A program made the position numbers and the translations under genes. DNA of 28,605 nt from an uncultured Flavobacterium sp. Lineage in GTDB: Bacteria > Bacteroidota > Bacteroidia > Flavobacteriales > Flavobacteriaceae. The DNA is taken from positions 1-28,605 of the forward strand of contig NZ_CALBSN010000190.1 in assembly GCF_937967675.1 (NCBI RefSeq), written 5' to 3'. This document shows positions 1 to 8,956 of this stretch, piece after piece. The stretch's first letter is position 1, and every line of letters starts with the position of its first letter. The notes under the pieces are model-generated. The model was not told the origin of the DNA. It saw nothing but the letters and a program-made list of their open reading frames with translations, and made no database searches.

Positions 1-53
<53 letters not shown>

Positions 54-81
54 ATAACAAAAGCGTTAACTTTTGTGGGTG

Positions 82-114
82 CAAATATACTTTAAAAGTT
101 TTGGTAATTGCAAA
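82..114 (-). promoter_or_regulatory. Promoter of the tRNA-Gly gene
   Basis: On the minus strand a perfect Bacteroidota -7 box TATATTTG (89 to 82) follows a TTTG -33 element (114 to 111) at a spacing of 21 bp, within the known 17-23 bp range. Transcription would begin near 77, about 25 bases before the tRNA 5' end at 53. Confidence 0.65.
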
Positions 115-209
115 TTTTTTTTGATATTTTTTTCAAAGCTATTGCACTAACTTTACCCTAGAATTAACGCTTTTCTCTAAAAGATTAACTTTTAATGAGT
201 TATATAATT

Positions 210-647
210 ATGAAAATAAAAAAAATCAGTTCGGTTGAAACATATCCTGTGCGACATGAAGTTTTAAGAAAAGGAAAACCAATTAAAACGTGCCAATTTA
301 AAGGCGATGATAATAAAAATACGACTCATTTTGGATTGTTTTTAGAGGATAAACTCGTGGGAATCATCTCTGTTTTCAAAGAAAAAAATAATTTATTCTC
401 AGAAACAAATCAATTTCAAATTAGAGGAATGGCTGTTTTAAAAGTGTTTCAAGGAAAAGGATTTGGAGCCAAATTAGTAAAAGAAGCTGAAAATCATTGC
501 GTTAATTTGAATGCCGATTTAATTTGGTTCAACGCAAGAGAAAATGCAGTTCCGTTTTACGAAAAATTAGACTATGAAATTATTGGCGATTCTTTTCTTA
601 TTCCCGATGTTGGCATTCATTTTGCGATGTATAAGAAAATACACTGA
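210..647 (+). CDS. GNAT family N-acetyltransferase
   Basis: A small soluble protein of 145 residues of the GCN5-related acetyltransferase fold, which transfers an acetyl group from acetyl-CoA to an amine; the substrate cannot be told from sequence. The acetyl-CoA loop is the QGKGFGAKL segment after a hydrophobic strand (IRGMAVL), and the C-terminal half has the usual N-x-x-A-x-x-F-Y helix (NARENAVPFYEKLDY). The N-terminal segment VRHEVLRKGKP resembles a common Bacteroidota GNAT subgroup. I prefer the ATG at 210 because the protein then starts directly at the first strand; an in-frame ATG at 195 adds five residues. Upstream there is only a near-consensus -7 box, TAACTTTA at 148-155. It is monocistronic or leads into the transpeptidase gene 50 bp downstream. 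Confidence 0.85.
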   Translation: MKIKKISSVETYPVRHEVLRKGKPIKTCQFKGDDNKNTTHFGLFLEDKLVGIISVFKEKNNLFSETNQFQIRGMAVLKVFQGKGFGAKLVKEAENHCVNLNADLIWFNARENAVPFYEKLDYEIIGDSFLIPDVGIHFAMYKKIH

Positions 648-697
648 GAAGATTTTCAATAATTCTTCTTATATTTATATCACAATTGTTGCGCTCT

Positions 698-2281
698 ATG
701 AAAAAAATTACTTTTCTACTTCTTATTCTCTCTGTCATTTCTTGTAAAAAGGAACCGTTGCCTATTGCATTTGACAACAGCATTATTAAAGATACCGTTT
801 TAAATGTAATTATTAGACCTGTCCATCCTGACTTACTTTCGGAAAAATCAGATAGTTTGAAATTGTATTATCAAAAAATGAACTTTCACGAAATTTGGTA
901 TTTAGATGAAAACCGAAAGGATTTAATTAAAGAGATTAAGTTTTGCTATCAAGAAGGTTTGAATCCTGAAGATTATGAAATTAATATTATTGAAGATTTA
1001 GAAAGCAAAAGAGCGAAATTAAACGATGAAGAGATTGTAAAATATGACATTCTACTTACCGAAACCTTTGAAAAATTAGCCAACCATCTTCACAAAGGAA
1101 AATTAAATCCAAAAGAATTATATACCGATTGGGATTTAAAACCAAAAGAAATAGCTCTTTCTCCATTATTAGAAAAAGGGATTAAAGAGAAAATTATCGC
1201 TTCAACTTTTAAGGATTTAAAACCAAATCATATTGTTTATCAATTACTTAAAAAGAGCTTAGTTGAAATTGATAAATTTCCAAATGTTACTTTTGAAAAA
1301 ATAAGCACAAAAAACAAAATTATTATAAACGACACTTTACCTGAAATGGTAAAAATCAAAAAACGTTTAGCCTATTGGAAAGATTACAAAAACAAAGATA
1401 GCATCATTACTTGGGCTTACGACACTTTGACTTTTAAAGCAGTAAAACGTTTTCAAGCACGTCATGGATTAGCTCCTGATGGCGTTATCGGAATTGGAAC
1501 ACTAAAAGCTTTAAACACTACAAAAAGTGAACGAATAGAGCAAATTTTCGCGAATTTAGAGCGTTGGCGTTGGTATCCATCTGATTTAGGTGAGAAATAT
1601 TTGATTGCCAATATTCCAGATTATATGTTGCATTATGTAAAGAATAATGATACGATTGCTTCCCATCGAATTGTGGTGGGAACTCCAAAAAGAAAAACTC
1701 CAATTTTGAGTTCCAAGTTGTCCAATTTTGTTTTTAATCCAACTTGGACTATTCCGCCTACTATTATTAAAGAAGATTTAACTCCGGAAGCATCAAAAAA
1801 CCGAAATTATTTTCCATCAAGAAGACTAACCATATACAACAGTCAAGGAAAAGAAGTTAGTCCGTATGAATGGAATCCAGCTAGAGCCAACAATTATAAA
1901 TATGTACAAAAACCAGGTTATAATAATTCTCTAGGCTTGGTTAAATTTAATTTTGCCAATCGTCATTCTGTTTATTTACACGATACCAATCATCGCGATT
2001 ATTTTGTGAAAACGTATCGTTCACTAAGTTCGGGATGTGTACGAGTTGAAAATCCATTGGTTTTAACTAAACAAATATTAACTGAAATCAACCCAGAAAA
2101 ATGGAGCGGAGGCGAAATTGATTCCATTCTAAAACAAGAAAAAACAAAAACAGTGTCTATTAAAGACACTGTGAATGTATATTTGTTTTATTGGACGAGT
2201 TGGATTGAAAATGACAAACTACAATTTAGAGATGACATTTATGAGCTCGACAAAATGTTATTTCAAAAATTAAGAGACTAA
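698..2281 (+). CDS. L,D-transpeptidase, YcbB/LdtD-like lipoprotein
   Basis: Predicted envelope enzyme making 3-3 peptidoglycan cross-links or attaching proteins to peptidoglycan. The 527-residue product starts with a lipoprotein signal whose lipobox ends SVISC (Cys16). Residues of about 30-210 correspond to the scaffold region of the LdtD type. A PG_binding_1 repeat follows (TFKAVKRFQARHG...DGVIGIGTLKAL). The YkuD catalytic domain contains His428 and the active-site motif SSGCVRVENP with Cys447. I chose the ATG at 698, which gives a compact signal peptide; an in-frame TTG at 686 would add four residues. The last 12 bp overlap the 3' end of the convergent gene, itself another L,D-transpeptidase. 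The family and the active-site residues are clear; the exact cross-linking role is inferred. Confidence 0.92.
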   Translation: MKKITFLLLILSVISCKKEPLPIAFDNSIIKDTVLNVIIRPVHPDLLSEKSDSLKLYYQKMNFHEIWYLDENRKDLIKEIKFCYQEGLNPEDYEINIIEDLESKRAKLNDEEIVKYDILLTETFEKLANHLHKGKLNPKELYTDWDLKPKEIALSPLLEKGIKEKIIASTFKDLKPNHIVYQLLKKSLVEIDKFPNVTFEKISTKNKIIINDTLPEMVKIKKRLAYWKDYKNKDSIITWAYDTLTFKAVKRFQARHGLAPDGVIGIGTLKALNTTKSERIEQIFANLERWRWYPSDLGEKYLIANIPDYMLHYVKNNDTIASHRIVVGTPKRKTPILSSKLSNFVFNPTWTIPPTIIKEDLTPEASKNRNYFPSRRLTIYNSQGKEVSPYEWNPARANNYKYVQKPGYNNSLGLVKFNFANRHSVYLHDTNHRDYFVKTYRSLSSGCVRVENPLVLTKQILTEINPEKWSGGEIDSILKQEKTKTVSIKDTVNVYLFYWTSWIENDKLQFRDDIYELDKMLFQKLRD

Positions 2282-3001
2282 TTTAGATTTTGCCACGTAA
2301 GCTCTTGATGGATGATAAATGAAGATACAAGATTTTCCTTTAATCGTTTCTATTAATTCTTTGTGTATTTCATAAGGAACAGCTGGACAACCTTGACTTC
2401 TTCCTAATCTTCCTGTATTTTTAATAAACGATTTGCTTACATAATCAGCTCCGTGAACTACAACTGCTCTATTTCTAGCGTTGTCGTTAATTCCATATTC
2501 CATTCCGTCTAAACGTAAAGACAAACCGTGTTTGCCAGTGTAAGTTTCTCCTGTTACATAAAACCCCAAACTACTTTTGAAAGATTCGCTTGCATTAGAA
2601 AAATCAGTTGCATATTCAGAACCCGAATTTCTACCGTGAGAAACTAACGATTTTAAAATTACTTTTTGGGTTTTCATATCAACAACCCACATTCTTTCTT
2701 GAGATGAGGACAAACTAAAATCAACTATAGTTAAAATTTCATTTTGAATTTTTCCCAATTGCTTTAATTGCTCATATCCTTCAAAAGCAGCAATGAAACT
2801 TTCAAAAGAAGGTAAAGAAAAACCATTTCCATCAATCACTGAATAAAATGATTTTGTTTTAGCTTCAAAAGTTGCTTTCGCATTTGCGGCAATTAATTTT
2901 GGATCAGTAGATTTAACTTCATTCTTAGTATTTTCTGCTGTATTTAAAGGCTTAAACGAAAAAACAAAAAATAAAATTAGGGGTAAAAATCTGTAAATCA
3001 T
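2270..3001 (-). CDS. Murein L,D-transpeptidase catalytic domain family protein (YkuD_2)
   Basis: A secreted 243-residue protein with an N-terminal hydrophobic signal (IYRFLPLILFFVFSF). Its C-terminal half matches the YkuD_2 family: an MWVVDMKTQKVIL strand, the VVHGADY histidine segment and the nucleophile motif GRSQGCPAVP (Cys205). It lacks both the peptidoglycan-binding repeat and the LdtD scaffold seen in its neighbour, so the two enzymes are not recent duplicates. The start at 3001 places the signal peptide at the N-terminus; an upstream in-frame ATG at 3040 would add 13 polar residues (N/T-rich), which is less likely. It converges with, and overlaps by 12 bp, the LdtD-like gene. The substrate is presumably peptidoglycan stem peptides in the periplasm. 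Confidence 0.88.
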   Translation of the reverse strand: MIYRFLPLILFFVFSFKPLNTAENTKNEVKSTDPKLIAANAKATFEAKTKSFYSVIDGNGFSLPSFESFIAAFEGYEQLKQLGKIQNEILTIVDFSLSSSQERMWVVDMKTQKVILKSLVSHGRNSGSEYATDFSNASESFKSSLGFYVTGETYTGKHGLSLRLDGMEYGINDNARNRAVVVHGADYVSKSFIKNTGRLGRSQGCPAVPYEIHKELIETIKGKSCIFIYHPSRAYVAKSKLVS

Positions 3002-3166
3002 TGTTAATCTTGTAGTTGTATTATTATTGTAATGGGTCAAATATATTTATTATTTTTAAACCTACAAACTATCAAGTGTTTTTTATCGAAAATTTTAACC
3101 TTTAGTCGATTATTCTCACAAAAGTTAAACATTATATAAAAAAATAGACATATTAAGGTAATACAA

Positions 3167-3174
3167 TATTTTTG
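3167..3174 (+). promoter_or_regulatory. -7 promoter box for the DUF5916 gene
   Basis: A perfect TAnnTTTG match (TATTTTTG) sits 18 bp before the ATG at 3192, in the gap between divergent genes. I see no clear TTG at the -33 spacing. Confidence 0.5.
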
Positions 3175-3191
3175 CAATCAAAATTTATTAC

Positions 3192-5600
3192 ATGACAAAC
3201 AAATTCGGCATCACTATATTCATTTCCTTAACAAGCTTTCTTTTGTCGTTTTCACAAACAAAAAAAAGTGTATCTACAAAGAAAACAACTGAAAACATTT
3301 CAATTGATGCTGAATTAAACGAGGCTTCTTGGAAAGATGCTGAAATTGCAACAGACTTTGTTTCTTTAGAACCTAAAAACGGCACACCTATTCCCGAAGA
3401 ATTTAAAACCGAAGTTAAAATACTGTACTCTGATAATGCAATATATGTAGGAGCAAAATTATTCGATCCAAATCCAGAGAAAATTTTAAAAGAGTTAGTA
3501 GAGAGAGACGAACTAGGAACCTCCGATTTTTTTGGGATTTTTATAAATGGTTACAACGATGGTCAGCAAGAATTTAGATTTTTCGTTACTGCTGCCAACG
3601 GACAAATCGACACCAACTTTACTTCTGCGGAAGGTGAAGATGGTTCTTGGAATGCCATTTGGGAAAGCAATGCAAAAATTACCGATTTTGGTTATGTGGT
3701 TGAAATGAAAATTCCATACGCCGCATTACGTTTTCCTGAAAAAGACAAACAAACTTGGGGACTTAACTTTTTTAGAGAAGTTAGAAGAGAACGTCAAAAA
3801 TACACTTGGAGTCCTATTGATAATAAAATTGGAGCCATTTCGCAACAAGCCGGAATTTTAACTGGAATCGAAAACATCAAAACCCCTACCCGATTGTTCT
3901 TAATACCTTATTCTTCCTTTTATCTTTCAGGAAGTGATGCTCAAAAAACCAAAGGCGAATTAAAAGGCGGATTAGATGTTAAATATGGAATTAATGATGC
4001 TTTCACATTTGATGCGATTTTAGTTCCCGATTTTGGTCAAACTAAATTTGATAATGTAGTTTTGAATTTAGGACCATTCGAACAACAATTTAACGAAAAC
4101 CGACCTTTCTTTACAGAAGGAACTGACTTATTTAGTAAAGGGAATTTATTGTACTCGAGAAGAATTGGACAAACCCCAGATTTGAATTTAAACATAGCTG
4201 CAAATGAATCGGTAGCGTATCCCGGAGCTGTAAATTTATTAAATGCAATGAAAATTTCGGGGCGTGATAAAGATGGTTTAGGAATTGGTTTTCTTAATGC
4301 AATCACTGAAAAAACAATGGCTACGGTTTCAAATGACGATAATGATAATACAAGACAAATTGAAGTTTCGCCTTTGACAAATTACAACGTAATGGTTTTT
4401 GATCAACGATTTAATCAAAATTCATCGGTAACTTTCATCAACACAAATGTTACACGAAACGGAAGTTTTAGAGATGCCAACGTAACTGGATTATTATTTG
4501 ATTTGAATAATAAAACCAATACATACAATCTTTCTGGAGGATTAAAATCAAGTAGTATTAATGATGTTGAAAATAAAAACGGTTATAACGCATCGTTATA
4601 TTTTGCAGAAACAAACGGAAAATTCAGATATAGTTTAGGAGGCGAATACATGTCAAAAGATTTTGAAATCAACGATTTAGGAATTAATTTCAGAACCAAT
4701 TATTATTCGTTTTCTGGAAACACCAACTTTCGTATCCTAAACCCAAATAAAACTTTCAACACCTTTAGAATTAACCTAAATTCTTACTTTGAATTCTATA
4801 CGCCTACAAACCAAATTCAAGCTAGTAATTTCAATGTTAACTTAAATTCTACAAACAAGAAAAATCATTATTTTGGTGCAGGAATTAACTTTAACCCTTT
4901 CAAAAATTACGATTATTACGAACCGCGTGTTGCTGATAGGTATTTCGTAAATCCTACAAATGTTGGTGGATTTATATATTTTTCATCGAACTACAATTAT
5001 AAATTTGCTGTAGACATCAATCCCTACATAACCCACGTTATTAAACAAAACAGATTTGAAGCAGGGATAAATATTAGTCCAAGATATCGATTTAACGACA
5101 AATTTTCCTTATCATACAGTTTTGATTATTTCAAACAACAAAATGACATTGGTTTTATTGATTTTGAAGATTCAAATATCATTTTTGCTAGAAGAAATAG
5201 AGATACTTATACCAATTCAATATCGAGTAAATTTTCGGTAAGCAGCGTGATGAATTTTAATTTATCGGTTAGACATTATTGGTCTTTGGCCGAAAATAAT
5301 AAAATCAACAACTTAAATGAAGATGGAAGTTTAGCGCTAAACACCACTTATACAGGCAATAAAAACTCAAACTTTAGTACTTGGAATTTAGATTTAAGTT
5401 ATTCATGGTGGTTTGCTCCAGGAAGTCAAATGTCGATTTTATACCGAAATAATGCTGCAACTTTTGACAGAACTATTAATAAAAATTTCAATTCGAATTT
5501 CTCTAGTTTATTACAGGACAATTTGAATCATATTTTATCAATAAGCGTTCGTTATTTCATCGATTACAATCAAGCTAAAAACTGGATTAGAAAAGGTTAA
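3192..5600 (+). CDS. DUF5916 domain outer-membrane protein with N-terminal CBM9-like domain
   Basis: An 802-residue protein with a Sec signal peptide (about residues 1-22, ending LLSFSQ). Residues of about 30-205 resemble a carbohydrate-binding family 9-like beta-sandwich (VSLEPKNGTP, then VEMKIPYAALRFPEK and WGLNFFREVRR). The rest is a long succession of alternating aromatic/polar strands typical of the DUF5916 barrel, with the NENRPFFTEGTDLF segment that is highly conserved in this family. The N- and Y-rich C-terminal strands and the ending SISVRYFIDYNQ are consistent with an outer-membrane barrel. The family is common in Bacteroidota and its function is unknown. No TonB plug domain or SusD partner is present, so it is not a typical glycan-import locus. 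It stands alone between divergent and codirectional genes. Confidence 0.85.
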   Translation: MTNKFGITIFISLTSFLLSFSQTKKSVSTKKTTENISIDAELNEASWKDAEIATDFVSLEPKNGTPIPEEFKTEVKILYSDNAIYVGAKLFDPNPEKILKELVERDELGTSDFFGIFINGYNDGQQEFRFFVTAANGQIDTNFTSAEGEDGSWNAIWESNAKITDFGYVVEMKIPYAALRFPEKDKQTWGLNFFREVRRERQKYTWSPIDNKIGAISQQAGILTGIENIKTPTRLFLIPYSSFYLSGSDAQKTKGELKGGLDVKYGINDAFTFDAILVPDFGQTKFDNVVLNLGPFEQQFNENRPFFTEGTDLFSKGNLLYSRRIGQTPDLNLNIAANESVAYPGAVNLLNAMKISGRDKDGLGIGFLNAITEKTMATVSNDDNDNTRQIEVSPLTNYNVMVFDQRFNQNSSVTFINTNVTRNGSFRDANVTGLLFDLNNKTNTYNLSGGLKSSSINDVENKNGYNASLYFAETNGKFRYSLGGEYMSKDFEINDLGINFRTNYYSFSGNTNFRILNPNKTFNTFRINLNSYFEFYTPTNQIQASNFNVNLNSTNKKNHYFGAGINFNPFKNYDYYEPRVADRYFVNPTNVGGFIYFSSNYNYKFAVDINPYITHVIKQNRFEAGINISPRYRFNDKFSLSYSFDYFKQQNDIGFIDFEDSNIIFARRNRDTYTNSISSKFSVSSVMNFNLSVRHYWSLAENNKINNLNEDGSLALNTTYTGNKNSNFSTWNLDLSYSWWFAPGSQMSILYRNNAATFDRTINKNFNSNFSSLLQDNLNHILSISVRYFIDYNQAKNWIRKG

Positions 5601-5660
5601 ACCACTTAATCGTTTTCGTAATTTTAAGTCGGATTTTCATCTAAAAATTTACCAATTGAT

Positions 5661-5668
5661 TATCTTTG
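5661..5668 (+). promoter_or_regulatory. -7 promoter box for gpmI
   Basis: TATCTTTG is a perfect TAnnTTTG box 15 bp before the chosen ATG at 5684. It supports that start over the upstream in-frame TTG at 5666, which overlaps the box itself. Confidence 0.6.
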
Positions 5669-5683
5669 TACAAACACACAAAA

Positions 5684-7201
5684 ATGAACAAAAAAGTAAT
5701 TTTAATGATATTGGACGGTTGGGGAAAATCGCCCGACCCAAAAGTTTCTGCAATAGACAACGCCAACACTCCTTTTATTGATAGTTTATATACCAAATAC
5801 CCAAATGCACAACTAAGAACCGATGGTTTAAACGTAGGGTTACCCGAAGGTCAGATGGGAAATTCTGAAGTAGGTCATATGAACCTTGGCGCTGGAAGAA
5901 TTGTTTACCAAGATTTAGCCAAACTAAATTTAGCGGTTGAACACAAAACCATGAGTCAAGAAAAACCACTTGTAAATGCTTTTGATTATGCCAAAAAGAA
6001 CAATAAAGCCATCCATTTCTTAGGATTGGTTTCTGATGGTGGTGTGCATTCTCACACTTCGCATTTAAAAGGTTTGATAGATGCTGCACAAGAAAGTGGC
6101 GTTCAAAACATGTTTGTTCATGCTTTTACCGATGGGCGTGATGTGGATCCGAAATCGGGAGCGAAATACATTTCTGATTTAGAAAATTATCTTCAAAATA
6201 CCAATGCCAAATTAGCTTCTGTAATTGGAAGATACTACGCAATGGACAGAGATAAACGTTGGGAAAGAGTGAAATTAGCTTACGATTTAGTAGTAAATGC
6301 AGAAGGAAATCACTCAAAAAATGCGGTTATGACTATCAACGAAAGTTATGCAAATAATGTAACCGACGAATTTATCCAACCTATTGTAATGGTGGATGAA
6401 AACAACAATCCTGTTGCGAAAATTCAAGAAGATGATGTAGTGATTTTCTTCAATTTCAGAACCGATAGAGGAAGAGAATTAACCGAAGTATTATCGCAAA
6501 AAGACTTCCACGAATTCAACATGCACAAACTGAATTTGTATTATGTAACGATGACCAATTACGATGAAACCTATGAAAATGTCCACGTAATTTACGACAA
6601 AGACAACATCACAGAAACACTTGGTGAAGTGTTAGAAAAAGCCAATAAAAAACAAATTCGTATTGCCGAAACCGAGAAATATCCTCACGTAACCTTTTTC
6701 TTTTCTGGCGGAAGAGAAGAACCTTTTGTAGGCGAAACGCGTATTTTGAAAAATTCTCCAAAAGTAGCCACTTACGATTTACAACCCGAAATGAGTGCCT
6801 ACGAACTAAAAGATGCTTTAGTTGAAGAACTTAAAAAAGGTGAAGTCGATTTTGTTTGTTTAAACTTTGCCAATGGTGATATGGTGGGTCACACAGGCGT
6901 AATGGAAGCCGCAATTAAAGCTTGCGAAGCCGTTGATGTTTGCGTAAAAGAAGTGGTTGAAACCGCTTTAGAAAACAATTACACCACAATAATCATCGCC
7001 GACCATGGAAATTGCGAAACGATGATTAATCCAGATGGTTCGCCAAATACAGCACACACAACAAATCCAGTTCCAATTATTTTAGTTGATAAAGAATTAA
7101 AAAATATTCAAAATGGTGTTTTGGGCGACATCGCTCCTACTATTTTAGATTTAATGGGAATTGAAAAACCAGCAGTAATGACTTGTAAATCATTATTATA
7201 A
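5684..7201 (+). CDS. gpmI: 2,3-bisphosphoglycerate-independent phosphoglycerate mutase
   Basis: A cytoplasmic glycolytic and gluconeogenic enzyme interconverting 3-phosphoglycerate and 2-phosphoglycerate with two Mn ions. The 505 residues match the usual family length. Residue 11 begins the metal-binding DGWG motif, and Ser61 in MGNSEVGHMN is the phosphorylated serine. Further hallmarks are SDGGVHSH, TDGRDVDP, GRYYAMDRDKRWER, the NFRTDRGRE loop, LNFANGDMVGHTG and the C-terminal ADHGNCE metal site. A TTG 18 bp upstream could extend the frame, but it lies inside the promoter box, so the ATG at 5684 is preferred. The gene appears monocistronic, with its own -7 box and a strong terminator downstream. 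Confidence 0.98.
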   Translation: MNKKVILMILDGWGKSPDPKVSAIDNANTPFIDSLYTKYPNAQLRTDGLNVGLPEGQMGNSEVGHMNLGAGRIVYQDLAKLNLAVEHKTMSQEKPLVNAFDYAKKNNKAIHFLGLVSDGGVHSHTSHLKGLIDAAQESGVQNMFVHAFTDGRDVDPKSGAKYISDLENYLQNTNAKLASVIGRYYAMDRDKRWERVKLAYDLVVNAEGNHSKNAVMTINESYANNVTDEFIQPIVMVDENNNPVAKIQEDDVVIFFNFRTDRGRELTEVLSQKDFHEFNMHKLNLYYVTMTNYDETYENVHVIYDKDNITETLGEVLEKANKKQIRIAETEKYPHVTFFFSGGREEPFVGETRILKNSPKVATYDLQPEMSAYELKDALVEELKKGEVDFVCLNFANGDMVGHTGVMEAAIKACEAVDVCVKEVVETALENNYTTIIIADHGNCETMINPDGSPNTAHTTNPVPIILVDKELKNIQNGVLGDIAPTILDLMGIEKPAVMTCKSLL

Positions 7202-7221
7202 ATAACGACTCAAATAAATTT

Positions 7222-7258
7222 AAAAAAGAGATTCATTAACTTGAATCTCTTTTTTTTA
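7222..7258 (+). terminator. Rho-independent terminator of gpmI
   Basis: A perfect 14-bp stem (7222-7235 with 7242-7255), whose core is AGAGATTCA/TGAATCTCT, encloses a 6-nt loop. The 3' side runs into a T tract. It lies 20 bp past the gpmI stop. Confidence 0.88.
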
Positions 7259-7274
7259 TTCAACAAATGTAAAT

Positions 7275-7319
7275 TAAAAGTTAAACTTTTACATGTTAAT
7301 AGTATTACTATTATATTTG
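7275..7319 (+). promoter_or_regulatory. Operator/promoter of the carbonic anhydrase unit (copy 1 of a shared module)
   Basis: Two perfect palindromes lie 22 bp apart, centre to centre. TAAAAGTT-A-AACTTTTA is at 7275-7291 and TAATAGTA-T-TACTATTA at 7297-7313. The second one shares its last two bases with a perfect -7 box TATATTTG (7312-7319). A protein bound there would block RNA polymerase. The same arrangement, with the same spacing, lies at 8987-9031 before the TetR gene. Binding by that TetR protein is an inference. Confidence 0.7.
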
Positions 7320-7390
7320 TGTGTATAAAAATAAAAGAAAAAATAATTGAATTAGTAATTATTTGTATAACTAATGATAACGTAGAAAAA

Positions 7391-7413
7391 TAATTATGAT
7401 GAATTCATAATTA
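7391..7413 (+). other. Hairpin in the long leader of the carbonic anhydrase mRNA
   Basis: TAATTATGA (7391-7399) and TCATAATTA (7405-7413) form a perfect 9-bp stem with a 5-nt loop. It lies inside a leader of about 155 nt of almost pure A/T between the predicted promoter and the ATG at 7479. Such pairing is common by chance at this composition; a regulatory role is unproven. Confidence 0.3.
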
Positions 7414-7478
7414 ATTATAATATAATTAAAAATTTATTTTTATTAAATCCCTATAAATACTAACAAATAAATAAAATT

Positions 7479-8237
7479 ATGAAAAAAAGTCTTCTTATCG
7501 TATTAATGTTGATTTCAACAATTGGAACATTTGCTCAAAAAGGCAAAAAAACTATTAAAAAAAATCCACCTACAAATTCTGTTCAATGGAAAAAAGACCA
7601 TTATATAGTTGATAGAGACTCTGCATATGCAGATCCTAGACTAGCTATAAAAAAGTTAATGGGAGGAAACAAAAGATTTATTGAGGGCAAAAGTATCAAG
7701 CCAAGACAGGATATGCAAACAATAAAAAAATTAGAAAACGGACAAGCTCCATTTGCCACAATTGTAGGCTGTTCTGATTCAAGAGTGCCAAACGAAATGA
7801 TTTTTGATCAAGGCTTGGGAGATTTATTTATCATTAGAACTGCTGGTCAAGTTTCTGCTGCTGCTTCATATGGTAGTATGGAATTTGCTGTTCTAAAACT
7901 CAAAACAAAACTAATTGTAGTATTAGGTCACACAGAATGTGGAGCCGTTGCTGCTGCTGTTGATCGTCCAGAAAATGTTCCTGGACATATAGTAACTTTG
8001 ATTAATGATATCAAACCAGCAGTTTCAAAAAGCAGACATTTTGTTGGTAGTCCAGTTAATAATGCTGTAAGGCAAAATGTTATAGAACAAGTCAAAAGTT
8101 TAAGAGATTTAGATCCTATTTTACACCAAAAATACGTAGATGGAGAAATTCTTATTGTTGGAGCAGTGTATGACATTCACACAGGTAAAGTAGAATTTTT
8201 AGAAGAGACTTTGTTAGATCTACCTATGAAAAAATAA
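7479..8237 (+). CDS. Secreted beta-class carbonic anhydrase
   Basis: A zinc enzyme interconverting CO2 and bicarbonate. The 252 residues begin with a Sec signal peptide (MKKSLLIVLM... ending FAQ at residue 20), so the enzyme acts outside the cytoplasm, probably in the periplasm; most bacterial beta-class enzymes are cytoplasmic. After a Lys-rich linker the catalytic domain has CSDSR (Cys98, Asp100, Arg102) and GHTECGAV (His151, Cys154), giving the complete Zn ligand set and the Asp-Arg dyad. It is followed after 10 bp by a DUF2490 barrel gene, presumably in one transcript. The promoter carries the palindromic operator shared with the TetR/export operon downstream. It also has an unusually long A/T leader. 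Confidence 0.95.
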   Translation: MKKSLLIVLMLISTIGTFAQKGKKTIKKNPPTNSVQWKKDHYIVDRDSAYADPRLAIKKLMGGNKRFIEGKSIKPRQDMQTIKKLENGQAPFATIVGCSDSRVPNEMIFDQGLGDLFIIRTAGQVSAAASYGSMEFAVLKLKTKLIVVLGHTECGAVAAAVDRPENVPGHIVTLINDIKPAVSKSRHFVGSPVNNAVRQNVIEQVKSLRDLDPILHQKYVDGEILIVGAVYDIHTGKVEFLEETLLDLPMKK

Positions 8238-8247
8238 CTAAAATTAA

Positions 8248-8942
8248 ATGAAAAACAAATTAATTTTAATTGTTGCAACATTTTTATCAATACTCTTTTG
8301 CAAAGCACAAAATACACAAGAGGATGATATTGGCGCATGGTACATGTATTTTTTTAATGGCAAATACAAAAACAGCTCATTTGGAATTCAAGGAGATGTT
8401 CAATATCGTAATTTTAATTTAATTGGCGACTTGGAACAAATGCTTATAAGAACAGGTTTAACATACACTCCAAAAAATACAAATGTATTACTAACTTTAG
8501 GAATTGCGAATGTCAAAACCGGCAAAATAGGTGAAGGAGAAAAAAGCATAAATGAAATTAGAATCTACCAAGAAATCGCGATACCACAAAAAATTGGCGA
8601 ACGATTCTATATCAATCATCGATTCAGATATGAGCAGCGTTTTGTAGATAACCAGGATTTTAGAACACGATATAGATATAACGTTTTTCTTAACGTAGCG
8701 CTTAACAAAAAAACAATTAAAAGAACACTTTGTATTTAGCTTTATATAATGAAATTTTCTTAAATGGTGAAAGCGATATTGGAAACAATCTTACCGTAGG
8801 AGTATTTGATAGAAATAGAGTTTATGGAGGTCTAGGTTATGGACTAACAGACAAACTTAGACTTCAAGTGGGTTTTATGAATCAATCCATAGAAACAAGA
8901 GGTAAAGATCAGCTTCAAATTAGTCTTCATTCTAACTTTTAA
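8248..8942 (+). pseudogene. DUF2490 family outer-membrane protein, split by a frameshift
   Basis: The first frame (8248-8739) encodes a signal peptide (to CKAQ, about residue 21) and the N-terminal two thirds of a DUF2490 beta-barrel (DIGAWYMYFFNGKY..., FYINHRFRYEQRF). It stops after TIKRTLCI at a TAG. The missing part continues in the -1 frame (KNTLYLALYNEIFLNGE...) to 8942 and ends with the family's usual QLQISLHSNF. The frames can join only between 8719 and about 8723: restoring one A to the AAAA run at 8719-8722 gives the smooth reading TIKKNTLYLALYNEIF. No canonical slippery heptamer is visible. It is therefore a recent one-base deletion or a homopolymer sequencing error. It lies 10 bp after the carbonic anhydrase gene and before a terminator. 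Confidence 0.85.
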
Positions 8943-8956
8943 GCACACAAAAAATT

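Noticed and set aside
653..672. A possible hairpin after the GNAT gene
   Set aside because: Only about six A/T-rich base pairs with a long loop and no T tract; too weak to call a terminator.
8716..8730. Programmed -1 frameshifting in the DUF2490 gene
   Set aside because: The local sequence ATT AAA AGA does not form an X XXY YYZ heptamer in frame and no strong downstream structure was seen. A simple one-A indel explains the data better.
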